A stretch of DNA of 37,735 nt from Blautia sp. (GTDB lineage Bacteria > Bacillota > Clostridia > Lachnospirales > Lachnospiraceae): the NCBI GenBank assembly GCA_022777285.1, contig JALFGN010000102.1:1-37735 (forward strand), given 5' to 3'. Shown here in pieces: positions 6,983 to 15,154 of the stretch. Below the pieces are notes generated by a model. It was not told the origin of the DNA. It searched no databases and saw only the letters and a program-made list of their open reading frames with translations. Position 1 is the first letter of the stretch. Each line of letters starts with the position of its first letter. Position numbers and translations under genes: made by a program.

Positions 6983-7987
6983 ATGTTAAAAGTAGGAGTG
7001 ATCGGATGTGGCGGAATGGGTAAGGATCATATCAGAAGACTTACAAACAAAATCCAGGGAGCAGAAGTGGTTGCAGTATCAGATGTATTTGCGGAAAGTG
7101 CAAAACAGGCAGCGGCCATCTGCAGAGCAAAAGTGTATACCGATGCAAATGAATTGATTAATGATCCGGATGTGGATGCAGTATTTATTGTATCTCCGGG
7201 ATTTGCACATGTAGATTCTTTACTGGAAGCAATCAAAGCAGGAAAGAGAATTTTCTGCGAGAAACCGCTTTGTACAACTGCAGAAGATTGTCTGAAAGTA
7301 GTGAATGCAGAAGTGGCTTCCGGAAAACATCTGATTCAGCTTGGATTTATGAGACGTTACGACAAAGGCTATATGCAGGTGAAAGAAGCATTAGCAACCG
7401 GCGAATATGGAGAACCGCTGATGCTGCATTGCACCCACAGAAATCCGGAAGTAGGAACCAATTATAATACACCGATGGCAGTACATGACACAGCCATCCA
7501 TGAAATTGATGTACTGCACTGGCTGGTAGATGATGAATATGAATCTGCACAGGTAATTATGCCGAAGGTTACCAAATATTCTCATTCTGAACTGAAAGAT
7601 CCGCAGATTATGCTGCTTCGTACAAAGAAAGGTGTCTGCATTGATGTAGAAGTCTTTGTAAATTGCAAGTTTGGATATGACATTAACTGTGAAGTTGTCT
7701 GTGAAGACGGAGCAATCAAAATGCCTTCACCAATCTATCCAAGCATTCGTAAAAACGCAGCAGTTTCCACTACGATTGATACAGACTGCTTCGTAAGATT
7801 CAAAGATGCTTATGATACAGAGGTTCAGGACTGGGTAGATGCAGCGGCAGAAGGTGTGATCAAAGGACCAAATGCATGGGATGGTTATCTGGCAGCAGTT
7901 ACTGCAGATGCGCTGGTAAAAGCACAGGAAACAGGTGCAATTGAAAGAATAGAAACAGCTGTTGAAAAACCGGAATTTTATAAATAA
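6983..7987 (+). CDS. iolG: myo-inositol 2-dehydrogenase (Gfo/Idh/MocA family)
   Basis: A 334-residue NAD(P)-dependent dehydrogenase that oxidises myo-inositol to 2-keto-myo-inositol (scyllo-inosose). The N-terminal Rossmann motif is GVIGCGGMGKDH. The catalytic triad keeps the spacing of Bacillus IolG: Lys94 in CEKPL, Asp169 and His173 in HDTAIHEIDVLHWLV, each three positions before Bacillus Lys97, Asp172 and His176. LGFMRRYDKGYMQVKEAL, HRNPEVG, WDGYLAAVTADA and the ending KPEFYK match IolG closely along the full length. AGGAG-type binding site (TGGAGGAAATG) precedes the ATG. It is the first gene of the iol operon. D-chiro-inositol or other isomers are possible additional substrates. Confidence 0.94.
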   Translation: MLKVGVIGCGGMGKDHIRRLTNKIQGAEVVAVSDVFAESAKQAAAICRAKVYTDANELINDPDVDAVFIVSPGFAHVDSLLEAIKAGKRIFCEKPLCTTAEDCLKVVNAEVASGKHLIQLGFMRRYDKGYMQVKEALATGEYGEPLMLHCTHRNPEVGTNYNTPMAVHDTAIHEIDVLHWLVDDEYESAQVIMPKVTKYSHSELKDPQIMLLRTKKGVCIDVEVFVNCKFGYDINCEVVCEDGAIKMPSPIYPSIRKNAAVSTTIDTDCFVRFKDAYDTEVQDWVDAAAEGVIKGPNAWDGYLAAVTADALVKAQETGAIERIETAVEKPEFYK

Positions 7988-8023
7988 ATAAGAAGAAAAA
8001 CAGAAGAATCGGAGGATCGGGCA

Positions 8024-8857
8024 ATGAAATTAGGATTTAACGAAGCTACAGCGCTGGAATGTAAAGGACAGTCTCTGCTGGCAGATATGGAAATGTGTGA
8101 GAAATATGGATTTGATTATATTGAGATTCGTTTTGACTGCGTAAGAGAATATTTAAAAGATCATACGCTGGAAGAACTGTCTGACTGGTTTAAAAACCAT
8201 CATCTGAAACCATGGGCTTACAACACCTTGATCTTCTTTAACCAGAGAGATGAGGCAGGAAAGAAAGAAATCGATGAGGAAGTGGACTTTATTATGGAAG
8301 TATCCAAAGCAATCGGTCTGAAAATGCTGATTACAGTTCCGAGTTTTGATGTAAAAGATAAGAGTGTCAGTGAAATTAAAGAAGAAGCAGTAGAAAGACT
8401 GCGCTACCTGTCTGACAAAGTAGGAAAGGATATGAAGATTTCTCTGGAATTCTGCGGTGCTCCAAACTGCTCCATTAATCAGTTCGGTACTGCTTATGAT
8501 GTAGTAAAAGCAGTGGACAGAGAAAACGTTGGGATTACCGTAGATACGTTCCACTTCCATGAAATGTGCTCCAGACTGGAAGACTTAAAGGCAGCAGACG
8601 GAAAGAAAATTTTTGCTTATCATCTGAATGACTGTGAAGACCTTCCTCTTGGCTCCTGCGGAGATGACAAACGGTTATGGCCGGGTGAAGGTGTGGTTGA
8701 CCATGCGGGAATCGCAGCTGCATTAAAAGAAATTGGATTTGACGGTGTATGTACCATTGAAGAATTCCGTCCGGAATATTATGCAATGTCTCATGAAGAA
8801 AATGTAAAGAAAGCGGCAGAAGTGACAAAAGCATTCGTGGAAAAACATTTCGGCTGA
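8024..8857 (+). CDS. iolI: 2-keto-myo-inositol isomerase (inosose isomerase)
   Basis: A 277-residue TIM-barrel protein of the xylose-isomerase-like AP-endonuclease 2 fold. It begins MKLGFNEATALE, as in Bacillus IolI, and the metal ligands fall at identical numbers: Glu142 (SLEFCG), Asp174 (VDTFHFHEM), His200 (AYHLND) and Glu246 (IEEFRPEYY). The enzyme interconverts 2-keto-myo-inositol and 1-keto-D-chiro-inositol, allowing use of several inositol isomers. GGAGGATCGGG lies before the ATG, and the gene follows iolG by 36 bases. It is not a generic sugar-phosphate isomerase, given the close match over the whole length. Confidence 0.92.
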   Translation: MKLGFNEATALECKGQSLLADMEMCEKYGFDYIEIRFDCVREYLKDHTLEELSDWFKNHHLKPWAYNTLIFFNQRDEAGKKEIDEEVDFIMEVSKAIGLKMLITVPSFDVKDKSVSEIKEEAVERLRYLSDKVGKDMKISLEFCGAPNCSINQFGTAYDVVKAVDRENVGITVDTFHFHEMCSRLEDLKAADGKKIFAYHLNDCEDLPLGSCGDDKRLWPGEGVVDHAGIAAALKEIGFDGVCTIEEFRPEYYAMSHEENVKKAAEVTKAFVEKHFG

Positions 8858-8906
8858 TTGTGATGGGATAAAGGGGTTTGAAAAATAAAAAAAGAGAAGG
8901 GGTAGG

Positions 8907-8924
8907 GCGGGTGTAACAACCCGC
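8907..8924 (+). other. short intercistronic hairpin upstream of the transporter
   Basis: GCGGGT (8907-8912) pairs with ACCCGC (8919-8924) with a six-base loop, followed by TTTGCTT. This is too weak in T content for a strong terminator. It could modulate read-through or mRNA processing between iolI and the symporter gene. Confidence 0.35.
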
Positions 8925-8999
8925 TTTGCTTAAAAGGTGAAAAATATGGCAAAAGGTGGAATTCCTGAATTGCTGAACTTTAAGCAAAAGGGAAAAGAC

Positions 9000-11012
9000 A
9001 TGAATGAATTTATTAAGGTGCCGATGGGCGAAAAACTGTCTTACTGTTTTGGGGATCCGGCATTGACCTTGATGTATACCATGACAACGACACTGCTCAC
9101 GTATTTCTATACAAACGTAGTGGGAATCTCCGTAGCTGCAGTTGGTATGATTATGCTTTTATCACGTGTGTTTGACGGATTTTCCGATGTGTTGATGGGG
9201 ACCATTATTGACCGTACCCATTCTAAATATGGAAAAGCGAGAATCTGGATCCTTCGTCTGGCATTGCCTTATGCACTGGCTGCTGTTTTACTGTTTACCA
9301 TGCCGCCTTTGGGGGATATGGGAAAAATCATATATGCTTTTGTTACGTATAACATTATGAATACAGTAGTCTATACAGCAATCAGTCAGCCATTCCATGC
9401 ACTTGGTTCTCTTATGAGTCGTGACAGACGGGAACGCGATGTCATCTGTAATATTCGAATGGTATTGTCGATTACTGCCAGCATGATTATTACTGCATTT
9501 ACGCTTCCTTTGATCAATAAAGTGGCAGGCATGATCGGAAATACGCAGCTTGCCTGGATTCTTGTGACAGCTGCATATGCTACGGTTTCTGTATTTGTAT
9601 TGATCAATACTTATATGACATGTACAGAACGTGTGCAGGCAGCAGCAAAAGAAAAAGAAAACATTCCGTTTTTGAAAGCATTTAAAGCTACGGTCACAAA
9701 CCGGTATTTCCTGATTGCTCTTGGTCTGATGATTTTCTATACTGCTTATCAGATTATTATCGGAACGGATCTGACTTATTACTGCCAGTATGTACTTGGA
9801 AATGTGGATCTGGTTATGCCACTGTCAGCAGCGGAAAAAGTTGCTACAATCATTGGTATCGCCATGCTTCCAAAACTTCTTCCGAAATATGGAAAAAGAA
9901 ATCTGATCTGTGCAGGATGCGTGCTTGGAATTGCAGGACAGCTGCTCTTCCTTCTGAATATTACCAGTGTTCCTCTTGGCATTGCAACCTGTATTATGAG
10001 AGGATTCGGAATTGCACCGTTCTATGGTGTACAGTATTCCCTTCCCAGCGATGCCATTGAATACGGTCACTGGAAAACAGGAATGCGTGTGGAAGGACTT
10101 ATGTTTTCTTCTATGAGCATGGGACAAAAAGCCGGTTCCGGTATCACTTCCGCAGTTATGAGTTCGGTTCTGGCAATGGCAGGATTTAATGGCCTGAAAG
10201 CAACGGCTGCGGAACAGGCACCGGAGGCGATTTCAGCCATCAAGACATTTTATCTGTATGTTCCGATTGCAATTTGGGTAATTATGCTTCTGATTGCTGC
10301 ATGTTACCAGTTAGACAAGGTTTATGACAAAATGATGCGGGAGCTGATTGCACGGGAAGGAAAACAGAATCCGGAAGAAGTGCCGGAAATGGTACATACA
10401 GGCAATCAGATTAATGTTGCAATCGGCCGTGTTTATGGAAGCAGCGGAAGACAGGTTGCAGAAGCACTTGCAAAAGAACTGAACTGTCGTGTGTATGATC
10501 GTCAGATTATCTGTCTCCTTGCAGAAAAGATGGGAATGGAAAATGCAGATCTGGATCAGGTACAAAAATATCTGGATGCTTATAATTATGGAGAAGAAGA
10601 GATCACATTTTCTCCTTATGCATATCCGGCAGCCGGTGTGGCAGGAGATCTGAATGGTGCACAGATCTTTGAACAGCAGAGTCGGATCATCAGTGGACTG
10701 GCTCAGAAAGAACCGGGAATATTCCTGGGACGTTGTGCGAATTTTGTACTGGAGAATCGGCCACATACGTATTCCTTCTTCTTATACGCAGATGATGCAT
10801 ACAGAGAAAAAGAAGGACGGGAATATTACCAAGGAGTTTCTCTGGAAGAACTGAAAGAGAAAGATAAAATGCGCAATGATTATTATGAGCGCTTCACCGG
10901 AATCAAAAGGGACGATCCAAAACATTATGATATGGTCGTCAATGTATCAAGAACCGGTGTAGAAGGCGCTGTGACCATGATTCTGGATTACATAAAAGGA
11001 AAAGAAGCATAG
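9000..11012 (+). CDS. GPH/MFS sugar-cation symporter fused to a cytidylate-kinase-like domain
   Basis: A 670-residue fusion. Residues 1 to about 450 are a GPH (MelB-like) symporter with about 12 membrane segments: [42 protein letters not shown] (first loop motif), and [21 protein letters not shown]. After a linker ([14 protein letters not shown]) residues about 471-670 match cytidylate kinase-like family proteins: GRVYGSSGR glycine loop at 476-484, [35 protein letters not shown], and [16 protein letters not shown]. Start 9000 follows AAAGGGA; ATG at 8946 after AAAAGGTG would add 18 residues and is also plausible. From context the substrate is probably inositol. In the same family LacS carries a C-terminal PTS IIA domain, so a regulatory tail has precedent, but this kinase-like tail is unusual. 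Confidence 0.9.
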   Translation: MNEFIKVPMGEKLSYCFGDPALTLMYTMTTTLLTYFYTNVVGISVAAVGMIMLLSRVFDGFSDVLMGTIIDRTHSKYGKARIWILRLALPYALAAVLLFTMPPLGDMGKIIYAFVTYNIMNTVVYTAISQPFHALGSLMSRDRRERDVICNIRMVLSITASMIITAFTLPLINKVAGMIGNTQLAWILVTAAYATVSVFVLINTYMTCTERVQAAAKEKENIPFLKAFKATVTNRYFLIALGLMIFYTAYQIIIGTDLTYYCQYVLGNVDLVMPLSAAEKVATIIGIAMLPKLLPKYGKRNLICAGCVLGIAGQLLFLLNITSVPLGIATCIMRGFGIAPFYGVQYSLPSDAIEYGHWKTGMRVEGLMFSSMSMGQKAGSGITSAVMSSVLAMAGFNGLKATAAEQAPEAISAIKTFYLYVPIAIWVIMLLIAACYQLDKVYDKMMRELIAREGKQNPEEVPEMVHTGNQINVAIGRVYGSSGRQVAEALAKELNCRVYDRQIICLLAEKMGMENADLDQVQKYLDAYNYGEEEITFSPYAYPAAGVAGDLNGAQIFEQQSRIISGLAQKEPGIFLGRCANFVLENRPHTYSFFLYADDAYREKEGREYYQGVSLEELKEKDKMRNDYYERFTGIKRDDPKHYDMVVNVSRTGVEGAVTMILDYIKGKEA

Positions 11013-11038
11013 AGAAACCGAAAAAAGGAGAGGCAGAA

Positions 11039-11935
11039 ATGTTAGATAAAAAGAAAGTAAAACTTGGGATCGCACCCATTGCATGGACCAATGATGATAT
11101 GCCGGATCTGGGAAAAGAAAATACATTTGAACAGTGTGTCAGTGAAATGGCACTGGCAGGATTTACCGGTTCCGAAGTCGGAGGAAAATATCCGACAGAT
11201 ACAAAAGTACTGAAAAAAACTCTGGAATTAAGAGGGATACAGATCTGTAATCAGTGGTTCTCCTCTTTTCTGATTTCAAGACCTTATGAGGAGACGGAAG
11301 CGGAATTTGAAAAAGCAACGGATTTTCTGAAAGAGATGGGAGCAAAAGTGATCGGCGTTTCCGAGCAGAGCTACAGCATTCAGGGAAACATGGAGCAGCC
11401 GGTGTGGGAAGGCAAATATGTTATGAATGAAGAAGAGTGGAAGCTTCTGGCAGACGGCCTGAATAAACTTGGAAAAATCGCAAAAAACAAAGGCATGACT
11501 CTGACTTTCCACCATCACATGGGAACTGTGGTACAGACAGAGGAAGAAATCGACCGCTTTATGGAACTGGTGGATCCGGATCTTGTGTATCTTCTTTTTG
11601 ACAGCGGACATCTGTCTTTTGCAGGCATTGATCCGGAAAAAGTACTGAAAAAATATGTGAATCGGGTAAAACATGTGCACTTAAAAGACATCCGCAGAGA
11701 AATGGTGGAGAAATCAAGAGAAGAAAGATGGAGTTTCTTAAGAGGTGTAAGAGAAGGTGTATTCACTGTTCCAGGAGACGGAGATGTGGATTTTGGACCT
11801 ATATTCCGTATTCTGGAAGAAGCTGCATATGAAGGCTGGGTAGTAGTAGAAGCAGAACAGGATCCTGCAAAGGCAAATCCGCTGGCTTATGCAAAAAAAG
11901 CAAGGGCATATATTGCGGAGAAAACAGGTTTATAA
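11039..11935 (+). CDS. iolE: myo-inosose-2 dehydratase
   Basis: A 298-residue TIM-barrel enzyme that dehydrates 2-keto-myo-inositol to 3D-(3,5/4)-trihydroxycyclohexane-1,2-dione. Diagnostic strings are [39 protein letters not shown] (nearly identical to other IolE proteins), [30 protein letters not shown] and VVVEAEQDP, which supply the divalent-metal ligands. AAAGGAGAGG precedes the ATG by six bases. It follows the symporter gene by 26 bases. The next enzyme of the usual pathway, the hydrolase IolD, is not in this window. Confidence 0.94.
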   Translation: MLDKKKVKLGIAPIAWTNDDMPDLGKENTFEQCVSEMALAGFTGSEVGGKYPTDTKVLKKTLELRGIQICNQWFSSFLISRPYEETEAEFEKATDFLKEMGAKVIGVSEQSYSIQGNMEQPVWEGKYVMNEEEWKLLADGLNKLGKIAKNKGMTLTFHHHMGTVVQTEEEIDRFMELVDPDLVYLLFDSGHLSFAGIDPEKVLKKYVNRVKHVHLKDIRREMVEKSREERWSFLRGVREGVFTVPGDGDVDFGPIFRILEEAAYEGWVVVEAEQDPAKANPLAYAKKARAYIAEKTGL

Positions 11936-11976
11936 TCACATGAAAAATGGTGCAGAAGCCGGAAAGGAATTAAATT

Positions 11977-12897
11977 ATGAAAATAGCATTTGATGTAGAT
12001 GTACTGGCAAAACAGATGGATATTAACCGTATGGTTCATCAGGTGGCAGACTGGGGATATCAATATATCGAACAGTCTCCGCATCCAAGGATCAATCCTT
12101 TTTATAAACATCCTCTGTTCTCAAAAGAATGTGAAGCAGAGTACAGGAAGGCACTCCGGGAGACCGGAGTGGAAATCTCCTCTTTTATCGTTGTTTATCG
12201 CTGGTCAGGGCCAACGGAAGAACAGCGAAAAATGGCTGTTGCTAACTGGAAACGGATGATCGAGATCGCAGTGGATATGGGTGTTCCGGTTATCAATACG
12301 GAATTGTCCGGAGATCCCAACCAGCAGGAAATCTGCAACGGGATGTGGTTCCGTTCTATGGAAGAACTTCTGCCGATCATTGAAAGAGAAGGTCTTCGTG
12401 TAGAGATTCAGTCCCATCCTTATGATTTCTGTGAATTGAACAACGAAACCTGCGATATGGTAAAATCTTTCCGATCCAAAAATCTGGGTTACGTATATTC
12501 TTCCCCACATGGATTCTTCTACGACGAAGGAAAAGGGGATGTACGTTCTATGCTCCGTTATGCAGGTGATGAACTGACGCACGTACTGTTCGCGGATACC
12601 TTTAATCAGACTCTGGACTGCCGTTATATTGCCAATCCACCCTGGCTGAATGGAAGGGGAAAAGCAGATGTGACCATTCATCAGCATCTGGCTATGGGAG
12701 AAGGAGATGTAGATTTTGATGGTATCTTTGAAACCCTGCGTGAAATGGATTTTGCCAATAAACAGTTAAAAGAGGACGCACCGAAAGTGGGCGGTGACAA
12801 CATTGCCTGTGTATCTATGTTTGGATTCCCGGAAAAAATGGACAAACAGGCACCGGAAGCAAGAGAACGAATTGAAAGAGAATTGCTGCAAAAGTAA
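11977..12897 (+). CDS. iolH: IolH-type sugar-phosphate isomerase/epimerase family protein
   Basis: A 306-residue TIM-barrel protein resembling Bacillus IolH: MKIAFDVDVL, WGYQYIEQSPHPRINPFYKH, YRWSGPTEEQRKMAVANWKR, and GMWFRSMEELLPIIEREGLR all align with that family. IolH belongs to inositol operons but its reaction is not firmly established; it is probably an isomerase or epimerase with a metal site. The gene lies 41 bases after iolE, preceded by GGAAAGGAATT. It closes the operon, since an intrinsic terminator follows 6 bases later. Confidence 0.87.
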   Translation: MKIAFDVDVLAKQMDINRMVHQVADWGYQYIEQSPHPRINPFYKHPLFSKECEAEYRKALRETGVEISSFIVVYRWSGPTEEQRKMAVANWKRMIEIAVDMGVPVINTELSGDPNQQEICNGMWFRSMEELLPIIEREGLRVEIQSHPYDFCELNNETCDMVKSFRSKNLGYVYSSPHGFFYDEGKGDVRSMLRYAGDELTHVLFADTFNQTLDCRYIANPPWLNGRGKADVTIHQHLAMGEGDVDFDGIFETLREMDFANKQLKEDAPKVGGDNIACVSMFGFPEKMDKQAPEARERIERELLQK

Positions 12898-12902
12898 GGA
12901 GC

Positions 12903-12936
12903 AGGAGGCAAATATGGCCTCCTCTTTACTTTTTTT
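12903..12936 (+). terminator. intrinsic terminator of the iol operon
   Basis: AGGAGGC (12903-12909) pairs with GCCTCCT (12917-12923), followed by CTTTACTTTTTT. It ends the iolG-to-iolH transcript. Confidence 0.82.
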
Positions 12937-13002
12937 GCATTTCCATCTATACTGGTACGAAGAACCGTTACGAAATTGGAAGAAAAAAGGAGACAGATAT
13001 AG

Positions 13003-13683
13003 ATGGAAAGAAATGTGTCGATGGAAGAATTGAAAAGACAATATAGTGCTTCGGATATGGTAAAAGCGGATTGTGGAGGATGCAAGGATTGCTGTGATTG
13101 CTGCTGCGGAATGGGAGATTCCATTGTACTGGACCCACTGGATGTACAGAGGCTGGCAGATGGGCTGCACAGTAAGTTTCAGGACTTGCTCTATAAAAAA
13201 ATGGATCTTCATGTGGAAAAAGGACTGATTCTTCCACATCTTAAGATGGAAGGAGAGCAGGAACGGTGTACATTTTTAAATCAGGAAGGGCGCTGCAGCA
13301 TTCATTCCTTCCGACCTGGATTTTGCAGGCTGTTTCCCCTTGGACGGATTTATGAGAATGGTTCGTTTCGGTATTTTCTTCAGCTTCATGAATGTAAAAA
13401 GACCAATCGTTCAAAAGTAAAAATAAGTAAATGGCTGGATACACCAGATCTGAAACGATACGAAGCATTTGTAAACAGCTGGCATTACTTCCTGAAAGAT
13501 ACCCAGGAATTGCTGGAAGAAAAACAGGATGAGCAGTTAAGCAAAGAGCTGAGTCTGTATATTCTGAATCGTTTTTATACAACACCTTTTGATTTGAACG
13601 GTGATTTTTATGCGCAGTTTCAAGAACGTATGGAACAGATGAAAAAGCTTATGAAAGTGCTTGCAAATGCATCGGAAAAATAA
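13003..13683 (+). CDS. YkgJ-family cysteine cluster protein
   Basis: A 226-residue protein with a dense N-terminal cysteine group, CGGCKDCCDCCCGMGDSIVL (residues about 24-43), and a second group, RCTFLNQEGRCSIHSFRPGFC, then RLFPLGR. This is the CxxCC plus C-x(n)-C-x(n)-C layout of YkgJ (CxxCxxCC) proteins, thought to hold zinc or an iron-sulfur cluster. It has eight N-terminal cysteines where the family usually has fewer. The C-terminal 70 residues are charged and helical. The same YkgJ-like cysteine pattern recurs in the next gene, 33 bases downstream, suggesting joint function. The biochemical role of the family is unknown. Confidence 0.82.
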   Translation: MERNVSMEELKRQYSASDMVKADCGGCKDCCDCCCGMGDSIVLDPLDVQRLADGLHSKFQDLLYKKMDLHVEKGLILPHLKMEGEQERCTFLNQEGRCSIHSFRPGFCRLFPLGRIYENGSFRYFLQLHECKKTNRSKVKISKWLDTPDLKRYEAFVNSWHYFLKDTQELLEEKQDEQLSKELSLYILNRFYTTPFDLNGDFYAQFQERMEQMKKLMKVLANASEK

Positions 13684-13716
13684 GAATCCGGATAAAGAGA
13701 GAAAGAGAGAAAAAAG

Positions 13717-14826
13717 ATGCGTTATATAAAACCACACTATTACGATGCGTTTACCTGCCTTGCGGATCAATGTCCGGAAACCTGCTGTGCAGGCTGGCAG
13801 ATTATGATCGATGAGGATTCTCTGGAAAAGTATGAAAACATTCCAGGACCTTTCGGGAACCGGATTCGTAATTCTATTGACTGGGAAGAGGGATGCTTTT
13901 TTCAATATGGAAAGAGATGCGCCTTTCTCAACGAAGAAGATTTATGTGACTTACAGACAGAGCTGGGAGAGGATTCTCTTTGTGATACCTGCCGCATGTA
14001 TCCCAGACATGTGGAAGAGTACGAGGATTTGAGAGAATACTCACTTTCTCTGTCCTGTCCGGAGGCAGCCAGAATGATTCTCGGATGCAAAGAGAAAGTG
14101 ACTTTTGAAACCTGGGAAACGGAGGAAGAAGATGATTTTGAAGAATTTGATTTTCTTATGTTCACCCAGCTCGAAGATGCAAGAGAAGTCATCTATCAAA
14201 TCCTGCAGAACCGTACCCTGGATCTTCGCGTGAGAATGAAATCCATGCTGGAACTTTCTGATCAAATCCAGACCTGCGTAGAAGAAAACCGCTTTTATGA
14301 TGTTGATAGAATTATCGAGAGATGTAAAGAAAAACCAGAAGGAACAAGGAAAACAAATCTGCAGGATCGCTATGCCTTCATGCATGCAGGATTGGAAATT
14401 CTGGAAAAAATGGAACATCTGAAACCCGGCTGGGAGACTATGCTCAAAAACATAAAAGAGACCTTGTTTGCAAACGGTATCAAAACCTATGAAGCCATCT
14501 ATGAAGGATTCCAGAAAGAGATGGGCTACGATAGCCCCGGAAAAGAAGACTGGGAGATCGAAGGAGAACAATTGCTGCTGTTTTTTGTGTATACCTATTT
14601 CTGCGGAAGCGTGTATGATGACCAGGTATTGACAAAAATGCAGCTTTGTGTGTTTTCTGTTCTCTGGATTCAGGAATTATGGATGTACCACTGGGCAGAA
14701 GAAAAAAGAAAACCGACCTTTTTGGAACGGACGGAACTGGCATGGACATATGCAAGAGAAATCGAACACTCCGATCCGAACCTGGAACTGCTGGAAGAGT
14801 GGTTTTTGCAGGGCACACATGGGTGA
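13717..14826 (+). CDS. fliB: FliB-family (flagellin lysine-N-methylase-like) protein
   Basis: A 369-residue protein starting MRYIKPHYYDAFTCLADQ and then CPETCCAGWQIMIDE, the FliB/YkgJ-like cysteine motif. It continues with CAFLNEEDLCDLQ and LCDTCRMYPRHVEEY and LSCPEAARMIL. This layout is typical of proteins annotated as flagellin lysine-N-methylase in Lachnospiraceae. FliB of Salmonella methylates lysines of flagellin. No flagellar gene is in the window, so the target protein is uncertain. The C-terminal 200 residues are helical with no recognised motif. It forms a likely two-gene unit with the YkgJ protein. GAGAGAAAAAAG precedes the ATG. Confidence 0.82.
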   Translation: MRYIKPHYYDAFTCLADQCPETCCAGWQIMIDEDSLEKYENIPGPFGNRIRNSIDWEEGCFFQYGKRCAFLNEEDLCDLQTELGEDSLCDTCRMYPRHVEEYEDLREYSLSLSCPEAARMILGCKEKVTFETWETEEEDDFEEFDFLMFTQLEDAREVIYQILQNRTLDLRVRMKSMLELSDQIQTCVEENRFYDVDRIIERCKEKPEGTRKTNLQDRYAFMHAGLEILEKMEHLKPGWETMLKNIKETLFANGIKTYEAIYEGFQKEMGYDSPGKEDWEIEGEQLLLFFVYTYFCGSVYDDQVLTKMQLCVFSVLWIQELWMYHWAEEKRKPTFLERTELAWTYAREIEHSDPNLELLEEWFLQGTHG

Positions 14827-14890
14827 TAAAAAACATCTATCGTTGATAGGAAGTGCTGTTAAAGAAAAAATAAAAAGTTGAAAAAAATAG

Positions 14891-14908
14891 TTGTTAATTT
14901 ATTCACGA
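14891..14908. promoter_or_regulatory. candidate Rex redox-repressor operator 1
   Basis: TTGTTAATTTATTCACGA matches the clostridial Rex consensus TTGTTAA-N4-TTAACAA at 12 of 14 defined positions: a perfect left half and five of seven on the right. It overlaps the -35 box. Rex releases DNA at high NADH/NAD+, which suits an operon that disposes of reducing equivalents. Confidence 0.55.
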
Positions 14909-14919
14909 TATGTTATGAT
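14891..14919 (+). promoter_or_regulatory. promoter of the mdh-hdr-flx-frd-fum operon
   Basis: TTGTTA at 14891-14896, a 17-base spacer, and TATGAT at 14914-14919. The start near 14926 leaves a leader of about 230 bases before the first ATG. The 328-base gap 14827-15154 holds this promoter, two Rex-like sites and a terminator-like hairpin. Confidence 0.68.
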
Positions 14920-15056
14920 GGAATAGAGCAATGAAAAACAGAACTTATCCAATAATTTGCAAATATTGTGATGAAGTTTTAGTTATAAGAGTGTTAAGCT
15001 TTTGTAAAAAATATTTGTAAAAGGAAAAATCTGTTATTCATTGATGAACAATAGTC

Positions 15057-15093
15057 AAAATCAGACAAATTTAGTCGGATTTTGCGTTTTTTT
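15057..15093 (+). terminator. terminator-like hairpin in the mdh leader (possible attenuator)
   Basis: AAAATCAGAC (15057-15066) pairs with GTCGGATTTT (15074-15083) with one mismatch, followed by GCG and seven T's (15087-15093). It lies between the promoter and the first gene, so it either attenuates the operon or the true promoter is further downstream. Confidence 0.6.
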
Positions 15094-15102
15094 AATAATC
15101 AA

Positions 15103-15120
15103 TTGTTAAATAAAAGACAA
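15103..15120. promoter_or_regulatory. candidate Rex operator 2 (half-site type)
   Basis: TTGTTAAATAAAAGACAA has a perfect left half TTGTTAA and a right half matching four of seven Rex positions. It is 35 bases before the mdh start. It is weaker than site 1, and mainly notable because the same half-site occurs twice in the leader. Confidence 0.38.
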
Positions 15121-15154
15121 TGTAGACACCGAAAGGAAGGGAAAGGAGTACACT

